A stretch of 64,000 nt of DNA from positions 40,001-104,000 of the forward strand of contig NZ_KI783301.1 in the NCBI RefSeq assembly GCF_000510645.1, given 5' to 3'. Of this stretch, positions 52,082 through 61,509 are shown piece after piece. Each line of letters begins with the position of its first letter. Position 1 is the stretch's first letter. The notes under the pieces are model-generated. The model worked only from the letters and a program-made list of their open reading frames with translations, made no database searches and was not told the origin of the DNA. The translations under genes and the position numbers were made by a program. The stretch comes from Thermicanus aegyptius DSM 12793 (GTDB lineage: Bacteria > Bacillota > Bacilli > Thermicanales > Thermicanaceae).

Positions 52082-52822
52082 ATGGTGGGATTCTTATCTT
52101 TACATCACATCTGGAAAAGAAATCGGAAGAAGGAAGCCATCCTCAAAGGGATTACGGGAGAAATTCAGGAAGGGAGTTTCATTGCTCTCATCGGCCCATC
52201 CGGGGCGGGGAAAAGCACGCTCCTCATGCTTCTCAATCGCATGCAGGATCCGGACGAAGGAGAGATCGTCTATAAAGGGAAACCCCTCCCGGAATGGGAT
52301 ATCCTCGTCTTGCGTAGGGAGATCGGCATGGTCTTTCAAAAAGCAACGATGCTGGAAGGGACGGTGGCGGAGAATATTAGGCTGGGATTCTCCCTAAGGG
52401 GGGAAGAGATGGATGATTCCCGCATCGCGGCATGTCTCGAGGAGGTGGGACTGGATGGGAAAATGGCGGAACGGGATGCCCGAACGCTATCCGGGGGAGA
52501 AATGCAGCGGGTTGCCTTAGCCCGCTCTTTGGCGGTAAACCCAATCCTCCTCCTCCTCGATGAAGTGACCTCTGCGCTGGATCCCCATTCCGTGCAGGCG
52601 GTGGAGTCTACCCTCCTTCGTCTCCATCGGGAAAAAGGAAAGACGATCGTGATGATTACCCATAATATCGAACAAGCGAGGAGGCTCTCTTCGGAGGTTT
52701 GGCATTTATCCGGGGGTGAACTGATTGAAACCGGAAAAAACCCTGAGATTTTCCTTCATCCGAAAGATGAGAGAACGAAGGACTTCCTCTCCCGGGGAAA
52801 AGAGGAGGAGATGGTTCGATGA
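52082..52822 (+). CDS. fetA: ABC transporter ATPase, FetA-like
   Basis: 246 aa. It has Walker A IGPSGAGKST, Q-loop VFQKATML, signature LSGGEMQRVALARSLA, Walker B ILLLLDEVTSALDP and H-loop MITHNIEQ. It is paired by a 4-nt ATGA overlap with the FetB-type membrane gene. In E. coli FetAB lowers cellular iron and protects against oxidative stress. The promoter TTGTTG-18-TAAAAT lies at 52017-52046. The ribosome binding site is only moderate (GAGG). The 250-nt gap upstream also holds the terminator of the previous gene. Confidence 0.85.
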   Translation: MVGFLSLHHIWKRNRKKEAILKGITGEIQEGSFIALIGPSGAGKSTLLMLLNRMQDPDEGEIVYKGKPLPEWDILVLRREIGMVFQKATMLEGTVAENIRLGFSLRGEEMDDSRIAACLEEVGLDGKMAERDARTLSGGEMQRVALARSLAVNPILLLLDEVTSALDPHSVQAVESTLLRLHREKGKTIVMITHNIEQARRLSSEVWHLSGGELIETGKNPEIFLHPKDERTKDFLSRGKEEEMVR

Positions 52823-53577
52823 GTCCTCTATCGTTAAGCCTAACCCTTGCTTTTGTACTGGTGACGATGCTCCTCTCATATAGACACCACCTGCGGTTGG
52901 AAAAGGATATTTTCATTGGAACGGTCCGAACCGCCGTTCAGCTTATCGCCGTGGGATACCTCCTCCACTTCATCTTCCTAGAAGGCTCCTGGTGGGGGAT
53001 GGGGGGGATGCTCCTCGTCATGATTACGGTAGCCACGTTGAATGCAGCAAAAAAGGGTAAGGGGATTCCTGGGGTAAAACGGAGGATCGCCCTCGCCATC
53101 TCTGCCGCAGAAGGGGTGGCGATGCTCCTCATGCTGGGACTCCATATCATCCCCCCCGAAGCCCGCTATATCATACCCATCAGCGGGATGATCATTGGGA
53201 ACAGCATGGTGGTATCGGGCCTTTACCTTAACCGGATGCGTGCAGAAGCGAAGGCGAGGGAAGAAGAGATGAAGGTAATCCTCGCCCTGGGAGGTACCAG
53301 CCGAAAGGCTTATGAACGCACATTGCAGAATTCGGTGAAGGCAGCCATGATGCCAAGCATTGATGGGATGAAAACGGTGGGATTGGTCCAACTGCCCGGG
53401 ATGATGACGGGCATGATCGTCGCAGGGGCAAACCCCGTCGATGCGGTCTTGTACCAGATCTTAATTATGTATGCCATCTCCGGGTCGGCGGCGGTAACGG
53501 CCACCATCATGGGTCTACTCTCCCATTCCCTTCTCTTTAACGAACATCACCAATTGAAAGAGATGGGCGAGGGTTAA
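52819..53577 (+). CDS. fetB: ABC permease of the FetB/UPF0014 family
   Basis: 252 aa, about seven membrane segments. Family motifs are IGTVRTAVQLIAVGYLL, PISGMIIGNSMVVSGLYLNRM and the cytoplasmic coupling stretch SVKAAMMPSIDGMKTVGLVQLPGMMTGMI. It partners the ATPase encoded immediately before, with which it overlaps (ATGA). Iron export is the known function of the E. coli pair. Its TAA overlaps the stop codon of the convergent LysR gene by 4 nt. Confidence 0.87.
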   Translation: MSPLSLSLTLAFVLVTMLLSYRHHLRLEKDIFIGTVRTAVQLIAVGYLLHFIFLEGSWWGMGGMLLVMITVATLNAAKKGKGIPGVKRRIALAISAAEGVAMLLMLGLHIIPPEARYIIPISGMIIGNSMVVSGLYLNRMRAEAKAREEEMKVILALGGTSRKAYERTLQNSVKAAMMPSIDGMKTVGLVQLPGMMTGMIVAGANPVDAVLYQILIMYAISGSAAVTATIMGLLSHSLLFNEHHQLKEMGEG

Positions 53578-54476
53578 CAAAACCGCCGTTCATTGGAATG
53601 AAAGAATTGCAGAATCTGGTCCAAATTAGATGGCTTTCTATCTTTACGGGGATAGATGAAAGAAACCTTCCAGGAAAATGTAACTCCCTTTATAGGAATG
53701 TTTGCGAGCTTACCGGTCTGCAATTCCTTCTTTACCATCGGATACGGGAGAAAAGCCATCCCTTGTCCGGATATCACAAGGGATTTTACCGCCTCAAAAG
53801 AGCTTAATTCCATCAGTACATGAAGGTCATAGGGATTTACCCCTTGCGCCATGAGGGCTTCTTCCAACATCTTTCTTGAACAGCAACCCTGTTCCGGAAA
53901 GACCAGGGGCAAGAATGTGAGGTCTTCTGGTAGGAGATTTTTACTGAAGAGATCATTTTGTCCACGAGATGTGACAAGTACAAAGGGGGCGGTGAGGATT
54001 TCCTCCACCGTCAGATCAGGGTGACGGAGGCTTCCCTGAATCATCCCGGCATGGACGATCCCACCGGCTACCGCGTCTAGGATCTCGTCAGAATCCATAA
54101 CAGAGGTCACGATACGAACATTAGGAAGTCTCTCTCTTAAGTGGTAGAGGCTGCAAGGGAGGATATGTTCAGCAATGAGCGGGCAAACGCCTAAGCGAAA
54201 ACTCGTTGAGGCTCCATTGCCCATCGCCCTGATCTCTGCTTCTACATTTTTCGTTAAATCAAGGACCTGTTTTGCATATTGATGGAACACTTTTCCCTGT
54301 GGGGTTAAAACAACTCCTTGACTGCTCCGGTCTAATAACGTAATATTAAGTTCCTTTTCAATGCTTTGGATCTGCATGCTGACCGCAGGTTGGCTTAAGT
54401 GAAGGATTCGGGAAGCACGGCTTATACTTCCGGTAAGTCCGACGGTGTAGAAAGCTCGTAATGCTTCAAGATTCAT
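53574..54476 (-). CDS. LysR-family transcriptional regulator
   Basis: 300 aa from ATG 54476 (GGGGG upstream). The N-terminal HTH is LEALRAFYTVGLTGSISRASRILHLSQPAVSMQIQSIEKELN. The C-terminal effector domain is CysB/CbbR-like (LGVCPLIAEHILP, GIVHAGMIQGS, SSFEAVKSLVISGQGMAFLPYPMV). It is divergent from the amino-acid:Na+ symporter gene, the usual layout for a LysR regulator and its target. The 278-nt gap holds a TATAAT (54701-54706) for the symporter gene. Confidence 0.9.
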   Translation of the reverse strand: MNLEALRAFYTVGLTGSISRASRILHLSQPAVSMQIQSIEKELNITLLDRSSQGVVLTPQGKVFHQYAKQVLDLTKNVEAEIRAMGNGASTSFRLGVCPLIAEHILPCSLYHLRERLPNVRIVTSVMDSDEILDAVAGGIVHAGMIQGSLRHPDLTVEEILTAPFVLVTSRGQNDLFSKNLLPEDLTFLPLVFPEQGCCSRKMLEEALMAQGVNPYDLHVLMELSSFEAVKSLVISGQGMAFLPYPMVKKELQTGKLANIPIKGVTFSWKVSFIYPRKDRKPSNLDQILQFFHSNERRFC

Positions 54477-54754
54477 CACGTCACCCCCGATACGTTTCCT
54501 TATTTCTATCATACGTAAATTTACCTTCCTAAAGCGTTACAATCTTTATACATTTTCGCGGAATCCCTCACCGAATAACCACAGAAACTTCGTTTATTTT
54601 TCTCAATTCGTAAGGGAAAGGGGATCATCTGCTTCTGTGTTTGGAAGGAGATCTCTTAGATTTTTTAAAGATTAACTCTTTCATTTTTAGAGAATTATTG
54701 TATAATTTAATCATTGCAGAAATTATAATTTTATCATGGAGGTGTGCTGTCAAG

Positions 54755-56119
54755 ATGATGGATATCATTAACAGGGTGAATGATGTACTTTGGGGACCTC
54801 CTCTTTTAATCCTATTGGTAGGGACAGGATTATTTTTGACGCTTCGCCTCGGATTTCTTCAGTTTCATCAATTGCCCTATGCTTTAAAACTGGCTTTTAC
54901 GAAACATCAGGATCATAAGTCGGATGGGGACATCTCCCATTTCCAATCGTTAATGACCGCCCTTTCCGCCACCATCGGAACCGGGAATATTGCCGGCGTA
55001 GCTACCGCCGTCGTTTCCGGGGGACCGGGTGCGGTGTTTTGGATGTGGATAACGGCTTTGGTGGGGATGGCTACAAAATATAGTGAGGCCATTCTTGCGG
55101 TGAAATATCGGATTACAGATGATAAAGGGGAGAAGGCGGGGGGGCCGATGTACTACATAGAGAAGGGCCTGGGTTGGAAGTGGATGGCGGTCCTGTTTGC
55201 CCTCTTTGCAACCGTGGCCTCCTTTGGAATTGGAAATATAGTCCAGTCCAACTCGGTAGCCGATTCCATCCAACAAAGCTTTGGAGTCCCCATGTGGGTC
55301 TCCGGCATCATTTTGGCCTTCTTTACCGCGTTGGTCATTTTGGGAGGAATTAAGTCGATCGGAAGGGTAACCGCCTATCTGGTTCCCTTTATGGCGCTCT
55401 TCTACGTGGTGGGAGGTTTCATCATCATTCTCTATAATGTGGATAAGATCGTCCCAGCGTTTTCCCTCATCTTTTCCGATGCGTTCACAGGCCAGGCCAT
55501 GGCGGGAGGGGCGATCGGGACGGTGATTCGATACGGAGTCGCCCGTGGCGTCTTCTCCAATGAGGCAGGATTAGGATCGGCTCCCATCGCCGCTGCTGCC
55601 GCAAAGACCGACCATCCAGGAAGGCAGGCTTTGGTCTCAATGACCGGGACTTTCCTTGATACCATCGTCGTCTGTACGATCACCGGGGTTACATTGGTGA
55701 TCGGTGGACTTTATACCGGTGATTTAAAAGGTGCCGCTCTCACTACGGAGACCTTTAACCAGCTCTTTCCCCTTCTTCCCGGGGTGGGAGGTTGGATCGT
55801 AACGATTGGTCTTATCTTGTTCGCCTATTCCACCATCCTAGGCTGGTCTTATTATGGAGAGAAAAGTTATGAATACCTCTTCGGGACCAAGACCATTGGA
55901 CTTTACCGCTGGGTTTTTGTCATCGTCGTATTTATCGGTACGTTAGGAAAAAGCGATTTGGTTTGGGGATTGGCCGATGTTTTTAACGGATTGATGGCCA
56001 TTCCTAACCTGATTGCCCTCCTTCTCCTCTCCGGCGTCATTGTAACGGAGACCCGCAAATTTAGGGAGCTGATTCGGGAGGAGAGAAGGGTGAGCCCTCC
56101 TGTTCAGAGCAAGGCATAA
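54755..56119 (+). CDS. Sodium:alanine/glycine symporter (AGCS family)
   Basis: 454 aa from ATG 54755 (GGAGGTG about 10 nt upstream; ATG 54758 also possible). About eleven membrane segments and the AGCS signatures: DVLWGPPLLILLVGTGLFLT, SALSATIGTGNIAGVATAV, GGPMYYIEKGLG, GRGVFSNEAGLGSAPIAAAAAKT-type and FAYSTILGWSYYGEKSYEYLFG. It takes up alanine or glycine with Na+. A hairpin terminator follows. It is likely regulated by the divergent LysR protein. Confidence 0.92.
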   Translation: MMDIINRVNDVLWGPPLLILLVGTGLFLTLRLGFLQFHQLPYALKLAFTKHQDHKSDGDISHFQSLMTALSATIGTGNIAGVATAVVSGGPGAVFWMWITALVGMATKYSEAILAVKYRITDDKGEKAGGPMYYIEKGLGWKWMAVLFALFATVASFGIGNIVQSNSVADSIQQSFGVPMWVSGIILAFFTALVILGGIKSIGRVTAYLVPFMALFYVVGGFIIILYNVDKIVPAFSLIFSDAFTGQAMAGGAIGTVIRYGVARGVFSNEAGLGSAPIAAAAAKTDHPGRQALVSMTGTFLDTIVVCTITGVTLVIGGLYTGDLKGAALTTETFNQLFPLLPGVGGWIVTIGLILFAYSTILGWSYYGEKSYEYLFGTKTIGLYRWVFVIVVFIGTLGKSDLVWGLADVFNGLMAIPNLIALLLLSGVIVTETRKFRELIREERRVSPPVQSKA

Positions 56120-56157
56120 GGATGGAAAAACAATAGTAGAAATTTTTTAGATAAGAA

Positions 56158-56190
56158 AGAGGGGACCGGCTGAGAAGTTGGTCCCCTGTT
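56158..56190 (+). terminator. Terminator of the symporter gene
   Basis: AGGGGACC (56160-56167) pairs with GGTCCCCT (56180-56187). Confidence 0.75.
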
Positions 56191-56231
56191 TGCATTGAGA
56201 AAGTTCCCTTTGATCCTTTTGGGTAGATCTT

Positions 56232-56774
56232 TTAGTCCACGATTTCCGTGTGAAAGTTCGCCTTCATCTGTTCCAGCGCGCTTTCCCCTTTATCTGTAAA
56301 GGTGGCTACTCCTTTTCGATGAACGACCGTCTTAAAACCTTCAGCATCAGCCCCTGCCACCGTGAGATAATCGCAGATATCGGTGGCTACGCCTACGACA
56401 TGGACCGTATCCACGCCCATCCGGCGTAGGAGGTCTCCCAGACCTGTCTTATAGAAGGCATTGTAATTCGATTTTGGGATGTAATGAACCTGATCCCGAT
56501 CCTTCCTTTTCTCATACCAATCGTTCAATTCGCCATAGAGTTCCTGCCCTTTGGTTCCTACCACATTATGAACAGGCCAACGTTCAAAGTGAGGGTCATT
56601 TGGCTCATGGGCATCCATGGCAATCACCACATGTCCTCCTTCTTCCAAAAAACGATCGGCTAAGGCAATGATATAGGGAACGATTTCCTGGGCCGGTTTG
56701 CCTACGGTTAACCCACCGTCGTCGGCGACGAAATCATAGCTCATGTCTACGATAATCAGCGCTTCATTCTTCAT
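56232..56774 (-). CDS. Isochorismatase-family hydrolase, nicotinamidase-like
   Basis: 180 aa from ATG 56774 (GGGAG upstream). The catalytic triad is visible: Asp in IIVDMSYDFV, Lys in YIPKSNYNAFYKTGL and Cys in GVATDICDYLT. The metal-binding DAHEPNDPHFERWPVH segment (Asp, His, His) is that of nicotinamidases. It probably deamidates nicotinamide to nicotinate in NAD salvage. Other isochorismatase-type amidases remain possible. It is monocistronic. Confidence 0.85.
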   Translation of the reverse strand: MKNEALIIVDMSYDFVADDGGLTVGKPAQEIVPYIIALADRFLEEGGHVVIAMDAHEPNDPHFERWPVHNVVGTKGQELYGELNDWYEKRKDRDQVHYIPKSNYNAFYKTGLGDLLRRMGVDTVHVVGVATDICDYLTVAGADAEGFKTVVHRKGVATFTDKGESALEQMKANFHTEIVD

Positions 56775-56909
56775 AACAACACTCCCTCTTTCCCAATTCT
56801 TATTCTCCATTCTATCACGCAACCCTTTCCCGTGTAACCATGTTTATGCATACGGTAAGAGGGCACTTCGTGGTTCATCCGGAGGGATAGAAGGTGATCC
56901 GTCCCTTTT

Positions 56910-57365
56910 TCAGTCGATCGCCTTAAGCGAAACATCGATGAGATCGGCTTTTTTATTTCCGATATGGCAGCCTTCCCGCTTCTCCTCGGCCAACAGATGG
57001 CTCAGGTTAGGGAGTGATTCGATGATCAGACGGAGGACTTTTTCCTCTTCCTTCGGTTGACGGAGAGAATAGTGAACCCATTGACCCACTTTCCTTTCCC
57101 GTACCAAATTGGCCAGCTTTAGCTTACGAAGGTGTTGTGAGATGGCAGGCTGGGAGACATGGAGAAGCTCCGTCAATTCACAGACGCAAAGTTCCCTTAC
57201 CTTTAGCAAGGCGAAAATGGTTAACCTCGTCTTATCTCCCAGGAGTTTAAGGAGAGAAGCGATTTCCTCCAGTTCCTCCTTCGCGTTGATTGCGTGGGCG
57301 GAAGGGGATTGCAAGGAGAACCCTTCATGAACTCCATTAAGAGATGCCATTTTCGACTGCGGCAT
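56910..57365 (-). CDS. arsR: ArsR-type arsenic-responsive repressor
   Basis: 151 aa, longer than usual because of a roughly 25-residue N-terminal extension. The winged HTH shows [17 protein letters not shown] and [31 protein letters not shown]. The ELCVCEL stretch carries the Cys pair that binds arsenite. A further Cys is near the C-terminus (REGCHIG). The ATG at 57365 lies inside arsC (29-nt overlap). ATG 57350 is an alternative. It is the last gene of acr3-arsC-arsR, whereas arsR is first in most operons. Confidence 0.88.
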   Translation of the reverse strand: MPQSKMASLNGVHEGFSLQSPSAHAINAKEELEEIASLLKLLGDKTRLTIFALLKVRELCVCELTELLHVSQPAISQHLRKLKLANLVRERKVGQWVHYSLRQPKEEEKVLRLIIESLPNLSHLLAEEKREGCHIGNKKADLIDVSLKAID

Positions 57366-57810
57366 TTCCCATCCCTTCTTTCCATTCCTTTCTCGCTTTT
57401 TGGATCAGTTCATAGACCAGATGATCGATCTGATCCCGAACCTGGCGGAAGACGACCGTGATCTCCTCCTCTGTTCCGGAGGCTTTTGCAGGGTCGGGAA
57501 GGGGCCAATGCAGCCGCCTTACGTGTGGAGGGGTGTAGGGGCAGCGCTCCTCGGCGTCGCCGCAAAGGGTGACGGCATAGAAAGAGTGATTGAGAATCTC
57601 CGGATCGATGAGATCGGAGGTCTGCTCACTGATGTCGATGCCGATCTCTTTCATGGCGGTCACCGCCCGGGGGTTTACGCCATGGGCTTCGATGCCTGCA
57701 CTGTAGATCTGGAAATCTTCTCCCCCGTATTTCTTGCCGAAGCCTTCCGCCATTTGGCTGCGGCAGGAGTTGCCGGTGCAGATGAAATAGAGAATCGGTT
57801 TTTCATACAT
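57337..57810 (-). CDS. arsC: Thioredoxin-coupled arsenate reductase
   Basis: 157 aa. I prefer ATG 57810, 8 nt after AAGGATGG, over an ATG at 57822. The low-molecular-weight phosphatase-like P-loop [14 protein letters not shown] has the nucleophilic Cys11 and Cys16. The second redox pair is in [15 protein letters not shown], matching the Cys82/Cys89 relay of B. subtilis ArsC. It reduces arsenate to arsenite for export by Acr3. Confidence 0.93.
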   Translation of the reverse strand: MYEKPILYFICTGNSCRSQMAEGFGKKYGGEDFQIYSAGIEAHGVNPRAVTAMKEIGIDISEQTSDLIDPEILNHSFYAVTLCGDAEERCPYTPPHVRRLHWPLPDPAKASGTEEEITVVFRQVRDQIDHLVYELIQKARKEWKEGMGNAAVENGIS

Positions 57811-57988
57811 GGCTGTTTCCATCCTTTCTTTTCTTTATTTCGTTTCATGCCCGTTATTCGTCTTTAACGCATCAGGTTCGCTTGTTTTCTTTCATAACGG
57901 GCACGCATTTCTTACGTTTTTCATAAAAAGATTGCTTCATATCCAGGAGGTCCGGTTCGCGTGCCGCTTGCGCAGATCACTTCTACGG

Positions 57989-59065
57989 TTAAAGCCGTGG
58001 AACTTCAATCCCCCTGTCGAGGGAACTTCCCCAGCGTCTATGGAGGAAAAAGGCCACATGGACGAGCCCGATCATGACCGGCACTTCCACCAGGGGGCCG
58101 ATCACGGCGGCAAAGGCGGCTCCCGAGTTCATTCCGAAGATTCCCACGGCTACCGCAATGGCCAATTCAAAGTTATTGCTGGCTGCCGTAAAGGATAAGG
58201 AGGTGGTGATCGAATCCTTCGTTCCCATCATCTTATTGATGAAGAAAGAGAGCAAGAACATGAGGACGAAGTAGAGAAGAAGCGGGATCGCGATCCGGAT
58301 CACGTCGAGGGGAAGTTTCACTAAATTCTCCCCCTTTAGGGAAAACATGATCACGATGGTGAAGAGAAGGGCGATGAGGGTAAGAGGACTAATGTTCGGA
58401 AGGAAAATCGTTTGATACCATTCTTCCCCTTTCCGGCGAATGAGCAAAAAGCGGGTGACGATCCCTGCGAGGAAGGGGATGCCCAAATAGATGAAGACGC
58501 TTTGCGCCACTTCCCCCATGGTGATGGGCACGAAAACCCCTTGAAGGCCGATCCAGGAGGGGAAGAGGGTGAGGAAGAGATAGGCGTAAATGGAATAGAA
58601 GAAGACCTGGAAGAGAGAGTTAAAGGCCACCAGCCCTGCCGCATATTCCCGATTCCCTTTGGCCAGATCGTTCCAGACAATCACCATGGCAATGCAGCGG
58701 GCCAGCCCGATCAGGATGAGGCCGGTCATATACTCCGGTTTATCCCGGAGAAAGAGGAGAGCCAGGAAAAACATGAGAAGGGGACCAATGACCCAGTTCT
58801 GCGCCAGGGAGAGGGCTAAGACTTTCTTATCCCGGAATACCTCCCCCAATTTCTCATACCGGACTTTGGCCAGCGGGGGATACATCATGAGGATGAGGCC
58901 TATGGCGAGGGGGATGGAAGTGGTCCCGACCTGGAACTTTTCCAGTACGACTGGAAGATGGGGAAAGAGGTAACCAAGGACGACGCCGAACCCCATCGCC
59001 AGGAAGATCCAGAGGGTGAGGTAACGGTCCAAGAAGGATAAGTTTCGGCTGACCTTTACTTTCAA
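57989..59065 (-). CDS. acr3: ACR3-family arsenite efflux transporter
   Basis: 358 aa from TTG 59065, 8 nt after AAAGGGGAT. It has ten membrane segments. Family motifs are the conserved cysteine in [31 protein letters not shown] and the glutamate in [20 protein letters not shown]. It exports arsenite (and perhaps antimonite) by proton antiport. First gene of the arsenic operon. The AT-rich region upstream (59093-59125) contains the promoter and ATATAAT repeats that may bind ArsR. Confidence 0.93.
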   Translation of the reverse strand: MKVKVSRNLSFLDRYLTLWIFLAMGFGVVLGYLFPHLPVVLEKFQVGTTSIPLAIGLILMMYPPLAKVRYEKLGEVFRDKKVLALSLAQNWVIGPLLMFFLALLFLRDKPEYMTGLILIGLARCIAMVIVWNDLAKGNREYAAGLVAFNSLFQVFFYSIYAYLFLTLFPSWIGLQGVFVPITMGEVAQSVFIYLGIPFLAGIVTRFLLIRRKGEEWYQTIFLPNISPLTLIALLFTIVIMFSLKGENLVKLPLDVIRIAIPLLLYFVLMFLLSFFINKMMGTKDSITTSLSFTAASNNFELAIAVAVGIFGMNSGAAFAAVIGPLVEVPVMIGLVHVAFFLHRRWGSSLDRGIEVPRL

Positions 59066-59092
59066 GAGCGAGATCCCCTTTCTTTAATGCTT

Positions 59093-59125
59093 TATTATAT
59101 AATCATATGCTAATATAATAATTGA
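59093..59125 (-). promoter_or_regulatory. Promoter/operator region of the arsenic operon
   Basis: On the minus strand a TATAAT lies in a very AT-rich block with two ATATAAT copies around a CATATG core. The -35 is poor. ArsR operators are AT-rich imperfect repeats, so this is the likely binding region. The exact site cannot be set by eye. Confidence 0.4.
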
Positions 59126-59243
59126 ATTGGGAGTCATTTGCAATCGTCAACGTCAATGAAATGATTATTAACGAAGTTTTTGAAATGGATGAAGATCGAT
59201 TCCCCGAGATTGGGCTTGCATTTGAGAAGGCTCACAAAATAAG

Positions 59244-59290
59244 GGACAACCTCCGATCCGAAGGCTTCGATCGAAGGTTGCCCCATTCTT
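59244..59290. terminator. Terminator after the spore coat genes
   Basis: On the minus strand GGGGCAACCTTCGATC pairs with GATCGGAGGTTGTCCC (two mismatched positions), followed by TTATTTT. Confidence 0.75.
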
Positions 59291-59304
59291 CCGGCCCCCG
59301 CTTC

Positions 59305-59640
59305 TTAATGATAGGGGAACTGGGAAGAGTATTGGCTAAATTGTTGATGTGCCTGTTGTAGGTGCTGATCCTCTTCCGCTTCCAGCGTGTACCATCCTTT
59401 TTGAAACATGAGGTTATAGAAATCCCGAGCACTCTGGTGGGTTTCGGTCAAGATTTGCATGAAGTCTTGGTGAAGCTGATCATGGCTCGCTTCTCTGACG
59501 GCGTCGTTCAGGCTATCTGTCAAGTATTTGCAGGTGCTTAAGGCATCATTCAGGTAGTCCCGGTCATTCATCTCCGGCCCTTTTACCTGGGGAACTCCGG
59601 TCGAGGGATTGGCGATTTGGTTCTTCATGGGGTTCGGCAT
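59305..59640 (-). CDS. CotF-family spore coat protein (C-terminal-half type)
   Basis: 111 aa. A Gln/Asn/His-rich helical domain of the Coat F family is present: MNDRDYLNDALSTCKYLTDSLNDAVREASHDQLHQDFMQILTE-type helices and the tail LQQAHQQFSQYSSQFPYH. A flexible Pro/Asn-rich N-terminus precedes it. It is found in the spore coat of Bacillus relatives. The gene lies 14 nt after a second CotF-like gene on the same strand. It supports an endospore-forming host. Confidence 0.85.
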   Translation of the reverse strand: MPNPMKNQIANPSTGVPQVKGPEMNDRDYLNDALSTCKYLTDSLNDAVREASHDQLHQDFMQILTETHQSARDFYNLMFQKGWYTLEAEEDQHLQQAHQQFSQYSSQFPYH

Positions 59641-59654
59641 CTTTTCACTCCCTT

Positions 59655-59957
59655 TTACTGCATGGTTTGAGTTTGTGGTATGTTGGCCATGGCCGACTGA
59701 TTATTGACCGTAAGATGGGTCAGGAGTTTTTGGTAATGGCGTTGGTGCATCTGCCCTGCCTTGTCCAGTGCCTGCTTCACCTGGGGATCCGTTGCTTCCT
59801 GGGCGAAATGATGCATCTTCTTGAAGGCGATGAGCATCCAGGAAAGGGCATCTTTAATGTATAGGGCATCTTTGGTGGTAATCACTCTGGGCGGGTTGGG
59901 GATGGGGGCAGTTTGGATCGAAGGCGCCTCGGTCGGCGGCTTTTGCTGTGTCTGCAT
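59655..59957 (-). CDS. CotF-like spore coat protein (second gene)
   Basis: 100 aa from ATG 59957 (AAAAGGAGCG upstream). The Pro/Gln/Thr-rich N-terminus is followed by a four-helix-like Coat F segment (TKDALYIKDALSWMLIAFKKMHHFAQEA, VKQALDKAGQMHQRHYQKLLTHL) and a Gln-rich tail. It is upstream of and probably co-transcribed with the gene at 59305. Expression late in sporulation is expected, but I do not see a clear sigma-G or sigma-K promoter. Confidence 0.8.
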   Translation of the reverse strand: MQTQQKPPTEAPSIQTAPIPNPPRVITTKDALYIKDALSWMLIAFKKMHHFAQEATDPQVKQALDKAGQMHQRHYQKLLTHLTVNNQSAMANIPQTQTMQ

Positions 59958-60147
59958 GGAATCGCTCCTTTTCCAATGGGATGATTTCTCCTTTTTTATC
60001 CTTTGCAACGGTGATGAGATTATGCATCATAAAAGGGGAATGGAATCTTTAAGATGGGTTTACCGCCTTTTTTTAAGAAATGATATATTTAGATAACGGA
60101 TGGGATGATAATGTTTTTGAACATACTTGAAAAAAAGAGGGATCCAG

Positions 60148-60564
60148 ATGGCTGATTCGGTATTGCGTCGTTTTGGTGTGTCGATGGATGAAGAGCTTTT
60201 ACGAAAGTTCGATGAACTGATCAAGAAGAGAAAGTATGAAAATCGCTCGGAGGCCGTCCGGGATCTGGTCCGGGATGCCCTGGTGCGCCAGTCCTGGGAA
60301 GAGGAAGAGGCGATCGTGGCAGGCAGTATTTTACTTTTTTACCGCCATCAACATGGCGATCTTCTAGAAGAATTAACCGAGTTGCAGCATGATGCCCATG
60401 AGATGATTTTAGCGACGACCCATTTTCATCTGGACCATGATAACTGTCTTGAGATCATCGTGGTGAGAGGGAGAGCGAAAGAGATTCGTGCTTTAAGCGA
60501 CCGGATGATCTCCTTAAAAGGGGTTGACTATGGGAAATTTACCGTCGCACCCATCGGAGATTAA
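60148..60564 (+). CDS. nikR: Nickel-responsive regulator NikR
   Basis: 138 aa from ATG 60148. The ribbon-helix-helix N-terminus is RRFGVSMDEELLRKFDELIKKRKYENRSEAVRDLVRDALV. The ACT-like C-terminal domain has the nickel ligands (YRHQHGD, and THFHLDHDNCLEIIVVRG with His and Cys). It represses nickel uptake when nickel is abundant. Its stop overlaps the stop of the convergent nickel ATPase gene by 4 nt. Confidence 0.92.
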   Translation: MADSVLRRFGVSMDEELLRKFDELIKKRKYENRSEAVRDLVRDALVRQSWEEEEAIVAGSILLFYRHQHGDLLEELTELQHDAHEMILATTHFHLDHDNCLEIIVVRGRAKEIRALSDRMISLKGVDYGKFTVAPIGD

Positions 60565-61403
60565 AGAGAACGCAGATAACCTCTTGCTTCTTCAACACGG
60601 ATGGGCATCTCCTCCGGGTCTCCCCGCCAGATCTCCCTCATTAAGTCCGCCACGGGGGGAAGATGAAGGGAGGCCTGTTCCAGCAGGTGGGGCATGGTAA
60701 AGAGCTTACGGGGACTCATCTGTCCCAGGGAGCTTCCCTGATGGAGGATGATCACTTCCTCGGCCCAGTCGGCCACCAGCTGCATGTCATGGGTGGTGAT
60801 AATCACATTTTTTCCTCTCTGATGGAGTTCCTCCATGATCGCTTGCACCCGCTCCTTCCCTTTAGGATCGAGGAAGGCCATCGGTTCGTCCAAGAGGATC
60901 GTAGGGGGATCGACAGCCAGCAGCCCGGCCAGCGCCACTTGCTTTTTTTGGCCAAAGCTTAATTCATGGGGACTTCTTTCCGCTAACGGTTCAATCTGGA
61001 GAATTTCCATGGCTTCCCTTGCCCTTTCTTTCGCCTCCTCGTAGGAATAACCGAACTGAAGCGGTCCAAAAAGGAGATCCTCCCAAACGGTTAGGGAGAC
61101 AATTTGATCGTCGGGATCTTGAAAGAGGACCCCCACCTCTTTGACGAGTTCTTTTTCCCTCCCCTTCACCTCTCGTCCTCGATAGAAGAGACTTCCCTCC
61201 TGTACGCGGAAGAGGCCATTCATATGGAAGAGTGTGGTTGATTTTCCGGAACCGTTCGCCCCAATGATCGCTGTCTTTACATGCTCACGAATGGTAAAGG
61301 TGAGTTCTTTCAAGGCAAGGGGAGCTTTTGGGGAATAACGGTAAGAAAGGTTTTTAAATTGAAATAAGGGGGTAGGCGATGTTTTGGGGGATTGGTTGGA
61401 CAC
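60561..61403 (-). CDS. nikO: Energy-coupling factor ATPase, NikO/CbiO type
   Basis: 280 aa from GTG 61403 (GAGGAGGG upstream). Walker A is IGANGSGKST, Q-loop VGVLFQDPDDQIVSLTVWEDLLFGP (diagnostic of ECF ATPases), signature LSFGQKKQVALAGLLA and Walker B ILLDEPMAFLDP. It powers nickel uptake through the membrane genes upstream. Last gene of nikMNQO and convergent with nikR. Confidence 0.9.
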   Translation of the reverse strand: MSNQSPKTSPTPLFQFKNLSYRYSPKAPLALKELTFTIREHVKTAIIGANGSGKSTTLFHMNGLFRVQEGSLFYRGREVKGREKELVKEVGVLFQDPDDQIVSLTVWEDLLFGPLQFGYSYEEAKERAREAMEILQIEPLAERSPHELSFGQKKQVALAGLLAVDPPTILLDEPMAFLDPKGKERVQAIMEELHQRGKNVIITTHDMQLVADWAEEVIILHQGSSLGQMSPRKLFTMPHLLEQASLHLPPVADLMREIWRGDPEEMPIRVEEARGYLRSL

Positions 61404-61509
61404 AAGTTTCCCTCCTCTTTTTATTTTCCTCGAGGTTAAATGATTGAGAAAACGAGGGTACTTTTCCCCTCCGTTGTCATATTCTTCGTTTGAAGCAGGG
61501 TTCGGGTCA

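Noticed and set aside
54477-54754. Glycine riboswitch upstream of the amino-acid symporter
   Set aside because: Such switches are common before AGCS genes, but the short AT-rich leader lacks the two aptamer domains.
59122-59361. 79-aa ORF between the arsenic operon and coat genes
   Set aside because: It runs through the terminator hairpin and into the coat gene in antisense, with no family resemblance.
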